17,617 bases of DNA, from NCBI GenBank assembly GCA_031546715.1, contig JAVBKA010000104.1, positions 1-17,617 of the forward strand. Reading direction: 5' to 3'. This document shows, in pieces, positions 1-6,818 of this stretch. Origin of the DNA: JAVBKA01 sp031546715 (GTDB lineage: Bacteria; Bacillota; Clostridia; Oscillospirales; UBA929). How positions within the stretch are numbered: the first letter of the stretch is position 1; the number at the start of each line of letters is the position of its first letter. The translations under genes and the position numbers were made by a program. The notes beneath the pieces were generated by a model. The model made no database searches and was not told where the DNA came from. It saw only the letters and a list, made by a program, of their open reading frames with translations.

Positions 1-2
1 AA

Positions 3-371
3 ATTGATGCGTTTAACGTAAAGGGCGAGTATCTAGGCGGTGTGATAAGCCCCGGAATAAAAATCTCTATGGACGCATTATTTGAAAGGGCGGCAAAGCT
101 GCCCAGAATAGAAATTAAGAAGCCCCGAAGCGTTATCGGAATTAACACAGTTGAGCAAATGCAGTCAGGCGCGGTCTTTGGTTATGTGGGCGCATTGGAG
201 GGCATTGTGACAAATATTCGGGCAGAAATGGGCGACGACAGCGTAAAGGTCATATCAACGGGAGGTCTGGGAAATCTCTTTGCCCATTACACCAGCTATA
301 TTCACAAGGTAGACCCTAACTTAACACTTCAAGGACTGCGGATAGTTTTTGAAAAATTCCGCAAAAATTAA
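3..371 (+). CDS. coaX: Type III pantothenate kinase, C-terminal part (truncated by the window edge)
   Basis: CoaX phosphorylates pantothenate, the first step of coenzyme A synthesis, in the cytoplasm. Only the last 122 codons are present: the frame is open from base 3, and the ATG at 42 lies inside the conserved block GGVISPGIKISMDAL, so it is not the real start. Visible family marks are that block, in which type III kinases have G-G-x-I-x-P-G, then the N-T-x-x-x-x-x-S-G-x-x-x-G segment (about residues 48-60 of this fragment, NTVEQMQSGAVFGYVGALEG), and the STGGLG motif near the C terminus that belongs to the ASKHA fold. The gene ends in TAA, 99 bases before the likely secA start. Coenzyme A synthesis has no obvious link to the next gene, so this may be a separate unit or the tail of an upstream operon. 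Identification is firm from motif order; the N-terminal half lies outside the window. Confidence 0.9.
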   Translation: MDAFNVKGEYLGGVISPGIKISMDALFERAAKLPRIEIKKPRSVIGINTVEQMQSGAVFGYVGALEGIVTNIRAEMGDDSVKVISTGGLGNLFAHYTSYIHKVDPNLTLQGLRIVFEKFRKN

Positions 372-401
372 CAGTTTATTACGAAAGACAGCCGCGAAAT
401 G

Positions 402-410
402 TGGTATTAT
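402..410 (+). promoter_or_regulatory. Possible extended -10 promoter for secA
   Basis: The sequence TGG-TATTAT (402-410) fits an extended -10 element (TGn followed by a near-consensus hexamer) between coaX and secA. No good -35 box lies 16-18 bases upstream (the bases there read cgaaag), so this is only a candidate. It would give a leader of roughly 50 bases to the ATG at 471. Confidence 0.3.
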
Positions 411-470
411 TCAGAGCAAAAGTAGATTCTTATTTTTATGCCGATGCGCGCGGCAGAATGGACGTTAATT

Positions 471-3224
471 ATGGCATTTTTATCATCAATTTTCGGAACA
501 CACTCAACAAGACAATTAAAGACCATCGTCCCAATTGTTGACAAAATTATTGCAATGGAGGCGGAGTACAAGGCGTTGTCTGACGCTCAGCTCCGTGAAA
601 AAACCAAGATATTCCGTGACCGCCTTGAAAAAGGCGAAACCACTGAGGATATTTTGCCGGAAGCCTTTGCGACAGTGCGAGAAGCGGCAGTCCGTGTACT
701 GGGGCAAACGGCGTTTAGGGTTCAGCTAATCGGCGGATTGGTGCTCCATCAGGGGCGCATTGCGGAAATGAAAACAGGTGAAGGGAAAACCCTTACCGCT
801 ACCTTTCCTTGTTATGTCAATGCCTTGACAGGTAACGGCGTTCACGTCGTAACGGTTAACGACTACCTTGCAAAGTATCAGTCTGAGTGGATGGGCAAGG
901 TCTACCGCTTCTTAGGTCTTACAGTGGGTCTGATTGTCCACGGTATTACTCAGGAGGAACGCAAGGCGGCATACAAAGCCGACATTACCTATGGAACTAA
1001 CAATGAGTACGGATTTGACTATCTCCGTGACAATATGGCACTTTATAAGGAGGACATGGTTCAGCGGGGTCATGCCTTTGCAATCGTTGACGAAGTTGAC
1101 TCCATTCTCATTGACGAAGCCAGAACTCCCCTTATTATTTCAGGTCAAGGCGATAAATCTACGGATTTGTACATGCGGGCTGACGCTGTCGCCATTCGCC
1201 TAAAGGTACACCGCATTGCCGAAATGGACTCCAAGGCTGAGTATGACGATGTTGAGGCTGACTATATTGTTGACGAAAAAGCCCGCAACGCCACTCTGAC
1301 ACCCCAAGGTGTTAAAAAGGTTGAGGCGGCGTTTGGCATTGAAAATCTGTCCGACCCCGAAAATACCACTATTTCCCACCACATGAACCAAGCTATCCGA
1401 GCAAGAGGCGTCATGCAAAAGGACGTTGACTACGTAGTTAAGGACGGCGAGGTTATTATCGTTGATGAGTTCACAGGACGTCTCATGATAGGCAGACGGT
1501 ACTCTGAAGGACTGCATCAGGCTATTGAAGCAAAAGAGAAGGTTAAGGTTGAAAGAGAGTCTAAAACCCTTGCAACCATTACCTTCCAAAACTATTTTAG
1601 GTTATACAAAAAGCTTTCAGGTATGACAGGAACGGCCCTCACCGAGGAGGAGGAATTTAACCAGATATACAAACTGGATATCATCGAAATTCCTACTAAT
1701 AAGCCTGTTGTCCGCGCCGATTACCCTGACTCTGTATACCGCACGGTAGCAGGGAAGTACCGCGCAATTATAAATCAGGTTAAGGAATGCAACGCCAAGG
1801 GGCAGCCTGTACTAGTGGGTACGATTTCCATAGAGCGAAGCGAAATGCTGTCTGCCATGCTGAAAAAAGACGGTATTAAGCACACTGTCTTGAATGCGAA
1901 GCACCATGAAAAGGAAGCCGATATAGTCGCTCAGGCAGGACATTTTGCCGCTGTCACCATTGCCACCAACATGGCAGGACGTGGAACTGATATTATGCTG
2001 GGCGGTAACGCCGAGTTTTTGGCAAAGGCTGAGCTTAGAAAGTCAGGTGTGCCTGAGGAGATTATTAACGAAGCCACAGGTTATGTGGAAACTGACAATG
2101 AAGAAATCCTTACCGCCAGAGCGAAATTCAGTGAGCTTTTGAAGAAATATAAGCTTTCTATTGCCGAAGAAGCCGAGCGGGTAAAGAAAGCGGGCGGTTT
2201 GTACATTATCGGTACTGAACGCCATGAATCCCGCCGTATTGACAATCAGCTTAGAGGACGCTCAGGTCGTCAGGGCGACCCCGGCGCATCAAAGTTTTAC
2301 ATTTCCCTTGAGGACGACCTAATGCGGCTCTTCGCAGGAGACAGACTGGAACGCCTTTCGGGTATGCTTGACAGGCTGGGCTTGGATGAAGACACCCCAA
2401 TTGACCAGAAAATACTTTCAGGCGCAATTGAAAACGCTCAAAAACGTGTGGAGTCACGGAACTTCCAGTCCCGTAAGCACGTCTTAGAGTATGACGATGT
2501 TATGAACCGCCAGCGTGAAATCATATACGGTCAGCGAAAGAAGGTTCTGGACGGTGAAAATCTACGCACCCATATCAACGGCATGGTGGACGCCGTCTGC
2601 GAGGACACTGTTAAGCGTGTGGCAGGGGAAGAAAATGACTTGACGATTAGTCAGGTCAGCGAAGTTCTTGCCATGATTGACGGTGTACTCATAGACCCAG
2701 GCTCACGGCTTGAAAGACCTGACGCAGGTGACTTTTACTCCTCCACAGGCTTAGTTGAATGGATACGCAACGCCGCTGATGTCCGCTATGCAAGGCGTGA
2801 GCAAGAGTTTGGCGACGAGCTTATGCGTGAAATCGAGCGGGTTATGATGCTTCGCTGTGTTGACGCAAAATGGACTGACCATATTGACGCTATGCACGAG
2901 CTGCGCCAAGGCATTGGGCTTAGAGCATTTGCTCAGACTGACCCCATTGTAGAGTACCGCCGCGAGGGCTTTGCAATGTTTGAGGAAATGATTCAAAGTA
3001 TTAGAAATGATACTGTTAGAATGGTGTTTACCGCAAAGGTTCGGGGAGAAACCGCACCTAAGCGTGAAGCAGTTGCAAAGGGTATCACTGAAAATCTGGG
3101 AGGAGATACTTCTGTTAAGAAAGTGCCTGTCAGAAAAACCAGTGCAGAAAAGGTGGGCAGAAATGACCCATGTCCATGCGGAAGCGGCAAAAAGTACAAA
3201 AAGTGCTGCGGCATAGGTAAGTAA
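471..3224 (+). CDS. secA: Preprotein translocase ATPase SecA
   Basis: SecA is the motor ATPase that pushes unfolded proteins through SecYEG. I prefer the ATG at 471 (917 residues, starting MAFLSSIFG, as family members do) over the ATG at 438, which adds 11 untypical residues and has no ribosome site; 471 has a weak GGA about 8 bases upstream. Features in order: Walker A KTGEGKT (101-107), DEAD-like box DEVD (207-210) followed by IDEARTPLIISG, GMTGTA, GRGTDIMLGGN, and the motif VI region RRIDNQLRGRSGRQGDPG. Then come the scaffold and wing domains and a C-terminal zinc tail, CPCGSGKKYKKCC (C901, C903, C912, C913), which binds SecB or phospholipid in known homologues. The length suits a standard SecA; I see no truncation or missing catalytic residue. 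It is followed after 48 bases by a penicillin-binding protein gene, not by prfB as in many Firmicutes. Confidence 0.98.
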   Translation: MAFLSSIFGTHSTRQLKTIVPIVDKIIAMEAEYKALSDAQLREKTKIFRDRLEKGETTEDILPEAFATVREAAVRVLGQTAFRVQLIGGLVLHQGRIAEMKTGEGKTLTATFPCYVNALTGNGVHVVTVNDYLAKYQSEWMGKVYRFLGLTVGLIVHGITQEERKAAYKADITYGTNNEYGFDYLRDNMALYKEDMVQRGHAFAIVDEVDSILIDEARTPLIISGQGDKSTDLYMRADAVAIRLKVHRIAEMDSKAEYDDVEADYIVDEKARNATLTPQGVKKVEAAFGIENLSDPENTTISHHMNQAIRARGVMQKDVDYVVKDGEVIIVDEFTGRLMIGRRYSEGLHQAIEAKEKVKVERESKTLATITFQNYFRLYKKLSGMTGTALTEEEEFNQIYKLDIIEIPTNKPVVRADYPDSVYRTVAGKYRAIINQVKECNAKGQPVLVGTISIERSEMLSAMLKKDGIKHTVLNAKHHEKEADIVAQAGHFAAVTIATNMAGRGTDIMLGGNAEFLAKAELRKSGVPEEIINEATGYVETDNEEILTARAKFSELLKKYKLSIAEEAERVKKAGGLYIIGTERHESRRIDNQLRGRSGRQGDPGASKFYISLEDDLMRLFAGDRLERLSGMLDRLGLDEDTPIDQKILSGAIENAQKRVESRNFQSRKHVLEYDDVMNRQREIIYGQRKKVLDGENLRTHINGMVDAVCEDTVKRVAGEENDLTISQVSEVLAMIDGVLIDPGSRLERPDAGDFYSSTGLVEWIRNAADVRYARREQEFGDELMREIERVMMLRCVDAKWTDHIDAMHELRQGIGLRAFAQTDPIVEYRREGFAMFEEMIQSIRNDTVRMVFTAKVRGETAPKREAVAKGITENLGGDTSVKKVPVRKTSAEKVGRNDPCPCGSGKKYKKCCGIGK

Positions 3225-3255
3225 ATTTTCTTCGCAATATTTGTACCGGGGAGAA

Positions 3256-3273
3256 ATGGTGGCTTTAAATTAA
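3256..3273 (+). promoter_or_regulatory. Five-codon ORF whose stop overlaps the PBP2 start (TAATG)
   Basis: Directly after a GGGGAG run (3248-3253) lies ATG GTG GCT TTA AAT TAA (3256-3273, peptide MVALN). Its stop shares one base with the ATG of the penicillin-binding protein at 3273. This is a possible translational coupling leader. The spacing of GGGGAG to the first ATG is only two bases, so initiation there may be poor; the alternative is that GGTGG (3258-3262) serves the 3273 start directly. Confidence 0.25.
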
Positions 3274-5312
3274 TGGAAGGCGTTCGCTTAAACATTCGCA
3301 TTGTAATTATGGTTTTGCTTGTTGTCTCCATGGTTTTTCTCGTTGGAGGCAGGCTGTACAGCATGCAAATAGTCAACGGCGCAGAAATGCAGGAAAAGGC
3401 GGAGAAGAGTATTACCCGTGTTTACTCAATTCCTGCCTACCGTGGACAAATACTTGACCGTTACGGTCGTCAGTTGGTGATGAATCGCCTGAGCCATGAC
3501 GTCACCCTTGATTATCTGCGGCTGAAAAACATGTCCGATCCCGGTACGGTTCTGCTTTCGCTGATTGAAGCAGTAGAAGCGGCGGGGTACACCGTCAACG
3601 ATACGCTGCCCATATCTATGTCATTGCTTGACTATCTCGAAGAGCCGACAAAGGCTCAAAAGGATAATTTAGAGCGTTACATGAAGGAAAAGGGCTACGC
3701 AGAGGACAGCAGCGCATATGAGCTTGTGGAACTGCTGCGAATTGAGTTTCATGTCAGCGATAAATACAGCGAGCCGGAAATTCGCAAAATCTGCGGCATA
3801 ATGTATGAGCTGGAGCTAAGAAACCTGTTTACCAACATACCGTCTTACGTGTTTGCGTCGGATATCCCCATTGAGCTTGTCAGCTACATCAAGGAGCAGG
3901 ATTTTCCTGCGGTAAACGTTATCGACGTGCCTGTCAGATTTTACAATACCGATTTCGCCGCCCATATAATCGGCACGGTTGGCTCAATTACCGCCCGTGA
4001 CATGGATGCCTATCTTGAAGCAGGGTATGCCATGAACGACATTGTTGGCAGAGACGGTGCGGAAAAAGCCTTTGAAAAGTACCTGCACGGAACTCCCGGC
4101 GTAAGGACAGAACAGCAAAATTCCGCAGGTAAGGTACAAAATGTAATATACACCAAAGACCCAACTCCTGGGCAGAACGTGTATCTGACCATCGACATAC
4201 GGCTACAGGAGCGGGTTGAACGCATTCTGGCAGAGGGTATTGCAGCATTGCAACTCGGCGAGGAGCTAAAGGGTAAGGAAGCGGAAGCAGGCTCGATTGT
4301 AGTCACAGACGTCAACACAGGAGAAATCCTCGCAATGGCGTCGTACCCCACATTCTCCCTTAAAAACTATCAGCAAGACCTTGCCCAGCTTTTAGAAGAC
4401 CCCATGAAGCCGCTGTACAATCGTTCAATTCTAGGAACATATTCCCCCGGCTCTACCTTTAAAATGGTTACGGCTACCGCCGCCCTTGAAAGCGGCATAA
4501 TCAGCCCAAGCACCAGAATTGTTGATAAAGGCGTATATACCTACTACAAGGATTATCAGCCTAAATGCCATGTCTACCCATCAAATCACGGCTCGGTTAA
4601 TATTGTAGAAGCGATTAAGGTTAGCTGTAACTATTTCTTTTACGAAACAGGTAGGCTCACCGGCATCCAAGAAATAGGCAAATGGGCGGCGTATTACGGG
4701 CTTGGACAGCCTACAGGCATAGAGATAGAGGGAGAAAACCTTGGTTATGTGGCGGGAACCGAAACCTCTGCCAAGTTTGGTGCAATCTGGTACCCCGGTA
4801 ACGTCCTCTCTGCCGCTATCGGACAGAGTGACAACCTGTTTACACCGTTGCAGATAGCGTCATACATTGCCACCATTGCAAACGGAGGCACACGGTACGC
4901 AGCGCATTTGCTCCACGAAACAAAGCGTTACGATTTTACGCAAACCTTTTCAAGCAGCGCAAAAGAGGTTTTGGCTTCACCAACCATGAAGGAAAGCACC
5001 CTAAACGCTATCCAAAAGGGAATGTACGCAGTCGCCAATGAGCCACTCGGCTCGGCACGGACGGCATTTGCCGGATTTCCTGTTAAGGTAGCGGCGAAAA
5101 CAGGCTCGGTACAGGTGGGTACAAAACCCAGTAACGCAGTGTTTGTCGCCTACGCACCCTTTGACAAGCCTGAAATAGCGATAACGGTGGTTATTGAAAA
5201 AGGCGGAGCGGGTTCAAGGCTTGCAACCATTTCCAGAGACGTGCTGGGAGCATATTTTGATATCAAGAACGATATGAATAGTATTCAAAAAGAAAATGTG
5301 TTGCAAAAATAG
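3273..5312 (+). CDS. Class B penicillin-binding protein (PBP2/MrdA-type peptidoglycan transpeptidase)
   Basis: This is a monofunctional D,D-transpeptidase that cross-links peptidoglycan outside the membrane; the PBP2 type works with RodA in side-wall growth. The 679 residues begin with a single N-terminal anchor (about 8-26). A dimerization domain with the hallmark YRGQILDRYGRQL (56-68) follows, and then the transpeptidase domain. The three catalytic motifs are intact: STFK with nucleophile S394 and K397, SCN (451-453), and KTG (609-611). Neighbours support a cell-shape role, since a MinD-like protein follows 42 bases later. In related clostridia mrdA commonly sits behind mreBCD, which is not in this window, so FtsI/SpoVD identity cannot be fully excluded. 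No PASTA repeats are visible, which argues against the SpoVD/PBP2x type. The gene stops with TAG. Confidence 0.92.
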   Translation: MEGVRLNIRIVIMVLLVVSMVFLVGGRLYSMQIVNGAEMQEKAEKSITRVYSIPAYRGQILDRYGRQLVMNRLSHDVTLDYLRLKNMSDPGTVLLSLIEAVEAAGYTVNDTLPISMSLLDYLEEPTKAQKDNLERYMKEKGYAEDSSAYELVELLRIEFHVSDKYSEPEIRKICGIMYELELRNLFTNIPSYVFASDIPIELVSYIKEQDFPAVNVIDVPVRFYNTDFAAHIIGTVGSITARDMDAYLEAGYAMNDIVGRDGAEKAFEKYLHGTPGVRTEQQNSAGKVQNVIYTKDPTPGQNVYLTIDIRLQERVERILAEGIAALQLGEELKGKEAEAGSIVVTDVNTGEILAMASYPTFSLKNYQQDLAQLLEDPMKPLYNRSILGTYSPGSTFKMVTATAALESGIISPSTRIVDKGVYTYYKDYQPKCHVYPSNHGSVNIVEAIKVSCNYFFYETGRLTGIQEIGKWAAYYGLGQPTGIEIEGENLGYVAGTETSAKFGAIWYPGNVLSAAIGQSDNLFTPLQIASYIATIANGGTRYAAHLLHETKRYDFTQTFSSSAKEVLASPTMKESTLNAIQKGMYAVANEPLGSARTAFAGFPVKVAAKTGSVQVGTKPSNAVFVAYAPFDKPEIAITVVIEKGGAGSRLATISRDVLGAYFDIKNDMNSIQKENVLQK

Positions 5313-5354
5313 TGATTTCTTGATATATTATATCAACATAGAGATATATGGCGC

Positions 5355-6128
5355 TTGGTGGTGATTTTCACGGGTTATTCTATTGGAGTTTTATCTGGTA
5401 AAGGTGGCGTTGGAAAGTCATCAACTGCTGCGGGCATTGCATCATGTCTGGCAGCTTTGGGAAAGACTGTCCTTTGTGTGGACGCTGATGTGGGTCTTCG
5501 CAGCCTTGACCTCTGTTTAGGGCTTACCGACCGCAATTCATTGGATTTTTCCGATGTGATTTTTGGTCGTGCGACCCTTGACAAGGCGGCAATTAAGCAT
5601 GATGCCATCGAGGGACTGTTCCTACTCGCCGCCCCTATGAATATCCGCCCTGAGGATATCCCTAAGGACAAATTTTGTGAGCTTATCCGCCTTGTGTCAG
5701 ATAAGTATGACTATGTTATTGTGGACGGCGGAGCTGGCATTGAGTATAACTTTGAAATGGTGGCACAAAGCTGTAGTAAAATTATTATTGTTACCATGAC
5801 CGAGGTGACGGCGGTACGTTCCGCCGCAATTGCATCTCAGAAGCTGCCGCCGAAAAAGCAAGGCTGGCTGGTAGTAAACAGAGTTAAACCCAAGCTTATA
5901 AAGCTTGGACACAACACCGATGTAGATTACATTATCGACACAGTCGCGCTGCCCTTAATCGGCTTAGTACCGGAAGATGAAGTAGTTTCCGCGGCGGCAC
6001 ATCAAGGCATTCCGGTTATTTTAGCGGTAAAAACAGGAGCGGCAGTTGCATATCTAAGAATAGCACGAAGATTAACAGGTGAATATGTGCCCTTAAAACG
6101 CTTAAGGCAATGGAAAATAAATGGATAA
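5355..6128 (+). CDS. minD: MinD-like deviant Walker A ATPase (septum-site determination)
   Basis: MinD proteins are membrane-cycling ATPases that position division inhibitors. The deviant Walker A motif GKGGVGKS lies at residues 15-22, the Walker A' segment VDADVGLRSLDLCLG at 42-56, and the Walker B strand YDYVIVDGGAGIE at 118-130 (most MinD proteins read DCPAGIE or DSPAGIE). The MinD-typical T-x-E-V-T-A-V-R motif follows. At 257 residues it is slightly shorter than usual; the tail VPLKRLRQWKING is basic and amphipathic and may be the membrane-targeting helix. The start is uncertain: TTG 5355, GTG 5358 and GTG 5361 are all in frame and none has a clear ribosome site; 5355 gives the longest form. 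No minC or minE is adjacent. A ParA/FlhG-type role is the alternative, but the MinD motifs and the PBP2 neighbour favour MinD. Confidence 0.85.
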   Translation: MVVIFTGYSIGVLSGKGGVGKSSTAAGIASCLAALGKTVLCVDADVGLRSLDLCLGLTDRNSLDFSDVIFGRATLDKAAIKHDAIEGLFLLAAPMNIRPEDIPKDKFCELIRLVSDKYDYVIVDGGAGIEYNFEMVAQSCSKIIIVTMTEVTAVRSAAIASQKLPPKKQGWLVVNRVKPKLIKLGHNTDVDYIIDTVALPLIGLVPEDEVVSAAAHQGIPVILAVKTGAAVAYLRIARRLTGEYVPLKRLRQWKING

Positions 6129-6139
6129 AGAGGTAGCTT

Positions 6140-6550
6140 ATGAATATTGCGATTATAGCACACGATTCTAAGAAAGAGCTGATGGTTCAGTTTTGCACGG
6201 CCTACTGCGGAATTTTATCATCTCATAACATCTGCGCTACCGCAACCACGGGAAAGCTGGTTTCCGAGGCTACCGGACTTACTATTCAAAGGTTTCTTTC
6301 GGGGGTACAGGGCGGTGACCAACAAATCGGCGCAAGAATTGCCTACAATGAAATAGATTTGGTTCTCATGTTTCGGGACCCTTTGTCTACACAACCCCAC
6401 GAGTCGGAGCTTTCTCTGATGCGTCTCTGCGATATGCACAATATTCCCATTGCGACGAACTCTGCAACGGCGGAGGTCTTGATTCTCGGGCTTGCGCGGG
6501 GAGATATGGACTGGAGAAATATTGTTAATCCGACATTGAAGAAGAAATAA
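6140..6550 (+). CDS. mgsA: Methylglyoxal synthase
   Basis: MgsA converts dihydroxyacetone phosphate to methylglyoxal and phosphate, a bypass of lower glycolysis used when phosphate is short or sugar phosphates build up. The 136-residue protein is of normal length. Residues matching the known active site are present: H8-D9 in IAHD, T36-T37-G38 in the phosphate-binding ATTGKL, D60 (the catalytic base, in GGDQQIGA), D80 in FRDPL, and H87 in QPHE. The ATG at 6140 follows a GAGGT ribosome site (6130-6134) and lies 11 bases after the minD stop, so the two are very likely co-transcribed. A strong hairpin starts 27 bases after its stop. I recall mgsA at the end of cell-shape/min clusters in other clostridia, so the arrangement is probably conserved, not accidental. 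Confidence 0.95.
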   Translation: MNIAIIAHDSKKELMVQFCTAYCGILSSHNICATATTGKLVSEATGLTIQRFLSGVQGGDQQIGARIAYNEIDLVLMFRDPLSTQPHESELSLMRLCDMHNIPIATNSATAEVLILGLARGDMDWRNIVNPTLKKK

Positions 6551-6576
6551 GCGTGATTGATAGTCTTGTCTTTGCA

Positions 6577-6613
6577 AGATAACCTAGGTGAATTGTATTC
6601 GCCTAGGTTATCT
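6577..6613 (+). terminator. Strong hairpin after mgsA (likely operon terminator)
   Basis: Arms 6577-6593 and 6597-6613 pair over 17 positions (16 Watson-Crick and one G-U) around the three-base loop TGT. Only a short T stretch (gagtttt) follows, so it is either a weak-tailed intrinsic terminator or an mRNA-stabilising stem. The position, 27 bases after the mgsA stop, supports an operon end. Confidence 0.65.
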
Positions 6614-6635
6614 GAGTTTTGAGGTTTAATCTTAT

Positions 6636-6710
6636 GTAGGGGCGAACATTGTTCGCCCGAGGTAATATGTTCGGAGGTTTCTCGTAGGGCAAGGGCTTTG
6701 CTCTTGCCGT
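6636..6710. repeat. REP-like pair of palindromes
   Basis: Two palindromes lie side by side, each introduced by GTAGGG. The first is GGGCGAACA-T-TGTTCGCCC (6640-6658, perfect 9-base arms). The second is GGCAAGGGC-TTT-GCTCTTGCC (6688-6708, one G-U pair). I recall GTAGGGGCGAACATTGTTCGCCC and close variants as dispersed intergenic repeats in clostridial genomes, so this is probably a REP or MITE-like element; copy number cannot be judged from one window. Confidence 0.6.
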
Positions 6711-6732
6711 GGCAGAAATCGTGTATCATTAA

Positions 6733-6761
6733 TTGACCAAAAACGGTGACGATGGTATACT
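6733..6761 (+). promoter_or_regulatory. Sigma-A promoter for the [FeFe] hydrogenase gene
   Basis: TTGACC (6733-6738), a 17-base spacer and TATACT (6756-6761) form a near-consensus vegetative promoter. Transcription would start near 6768, giving a leader of about 50 bases before the ATG at 6819, with AGGAGAGG (6803-6810) as ribosome site. Confidence 0.8.
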
Positions 6762-6818
6762 GGATGTAAAATTGTAATTTGGTGAAACTAAAGAGTATTC
6801 GTAGGAGAGGTGGACTTA

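Noticed and set aside
438..470. Upstream start of secA at ATG 438
   Set aside because: It adds residues unlike known SecA N termini and has no ribosome site; MAFLSSIFG at 471 matches the family.
5320..5336. Perfect AT-only palindrome TTGATATA-T-TATATCAA before minD
   Set aside because: Such AT palindromes arise easily by chance; it could be an operator, but no promoter or regulator nearby supports it.
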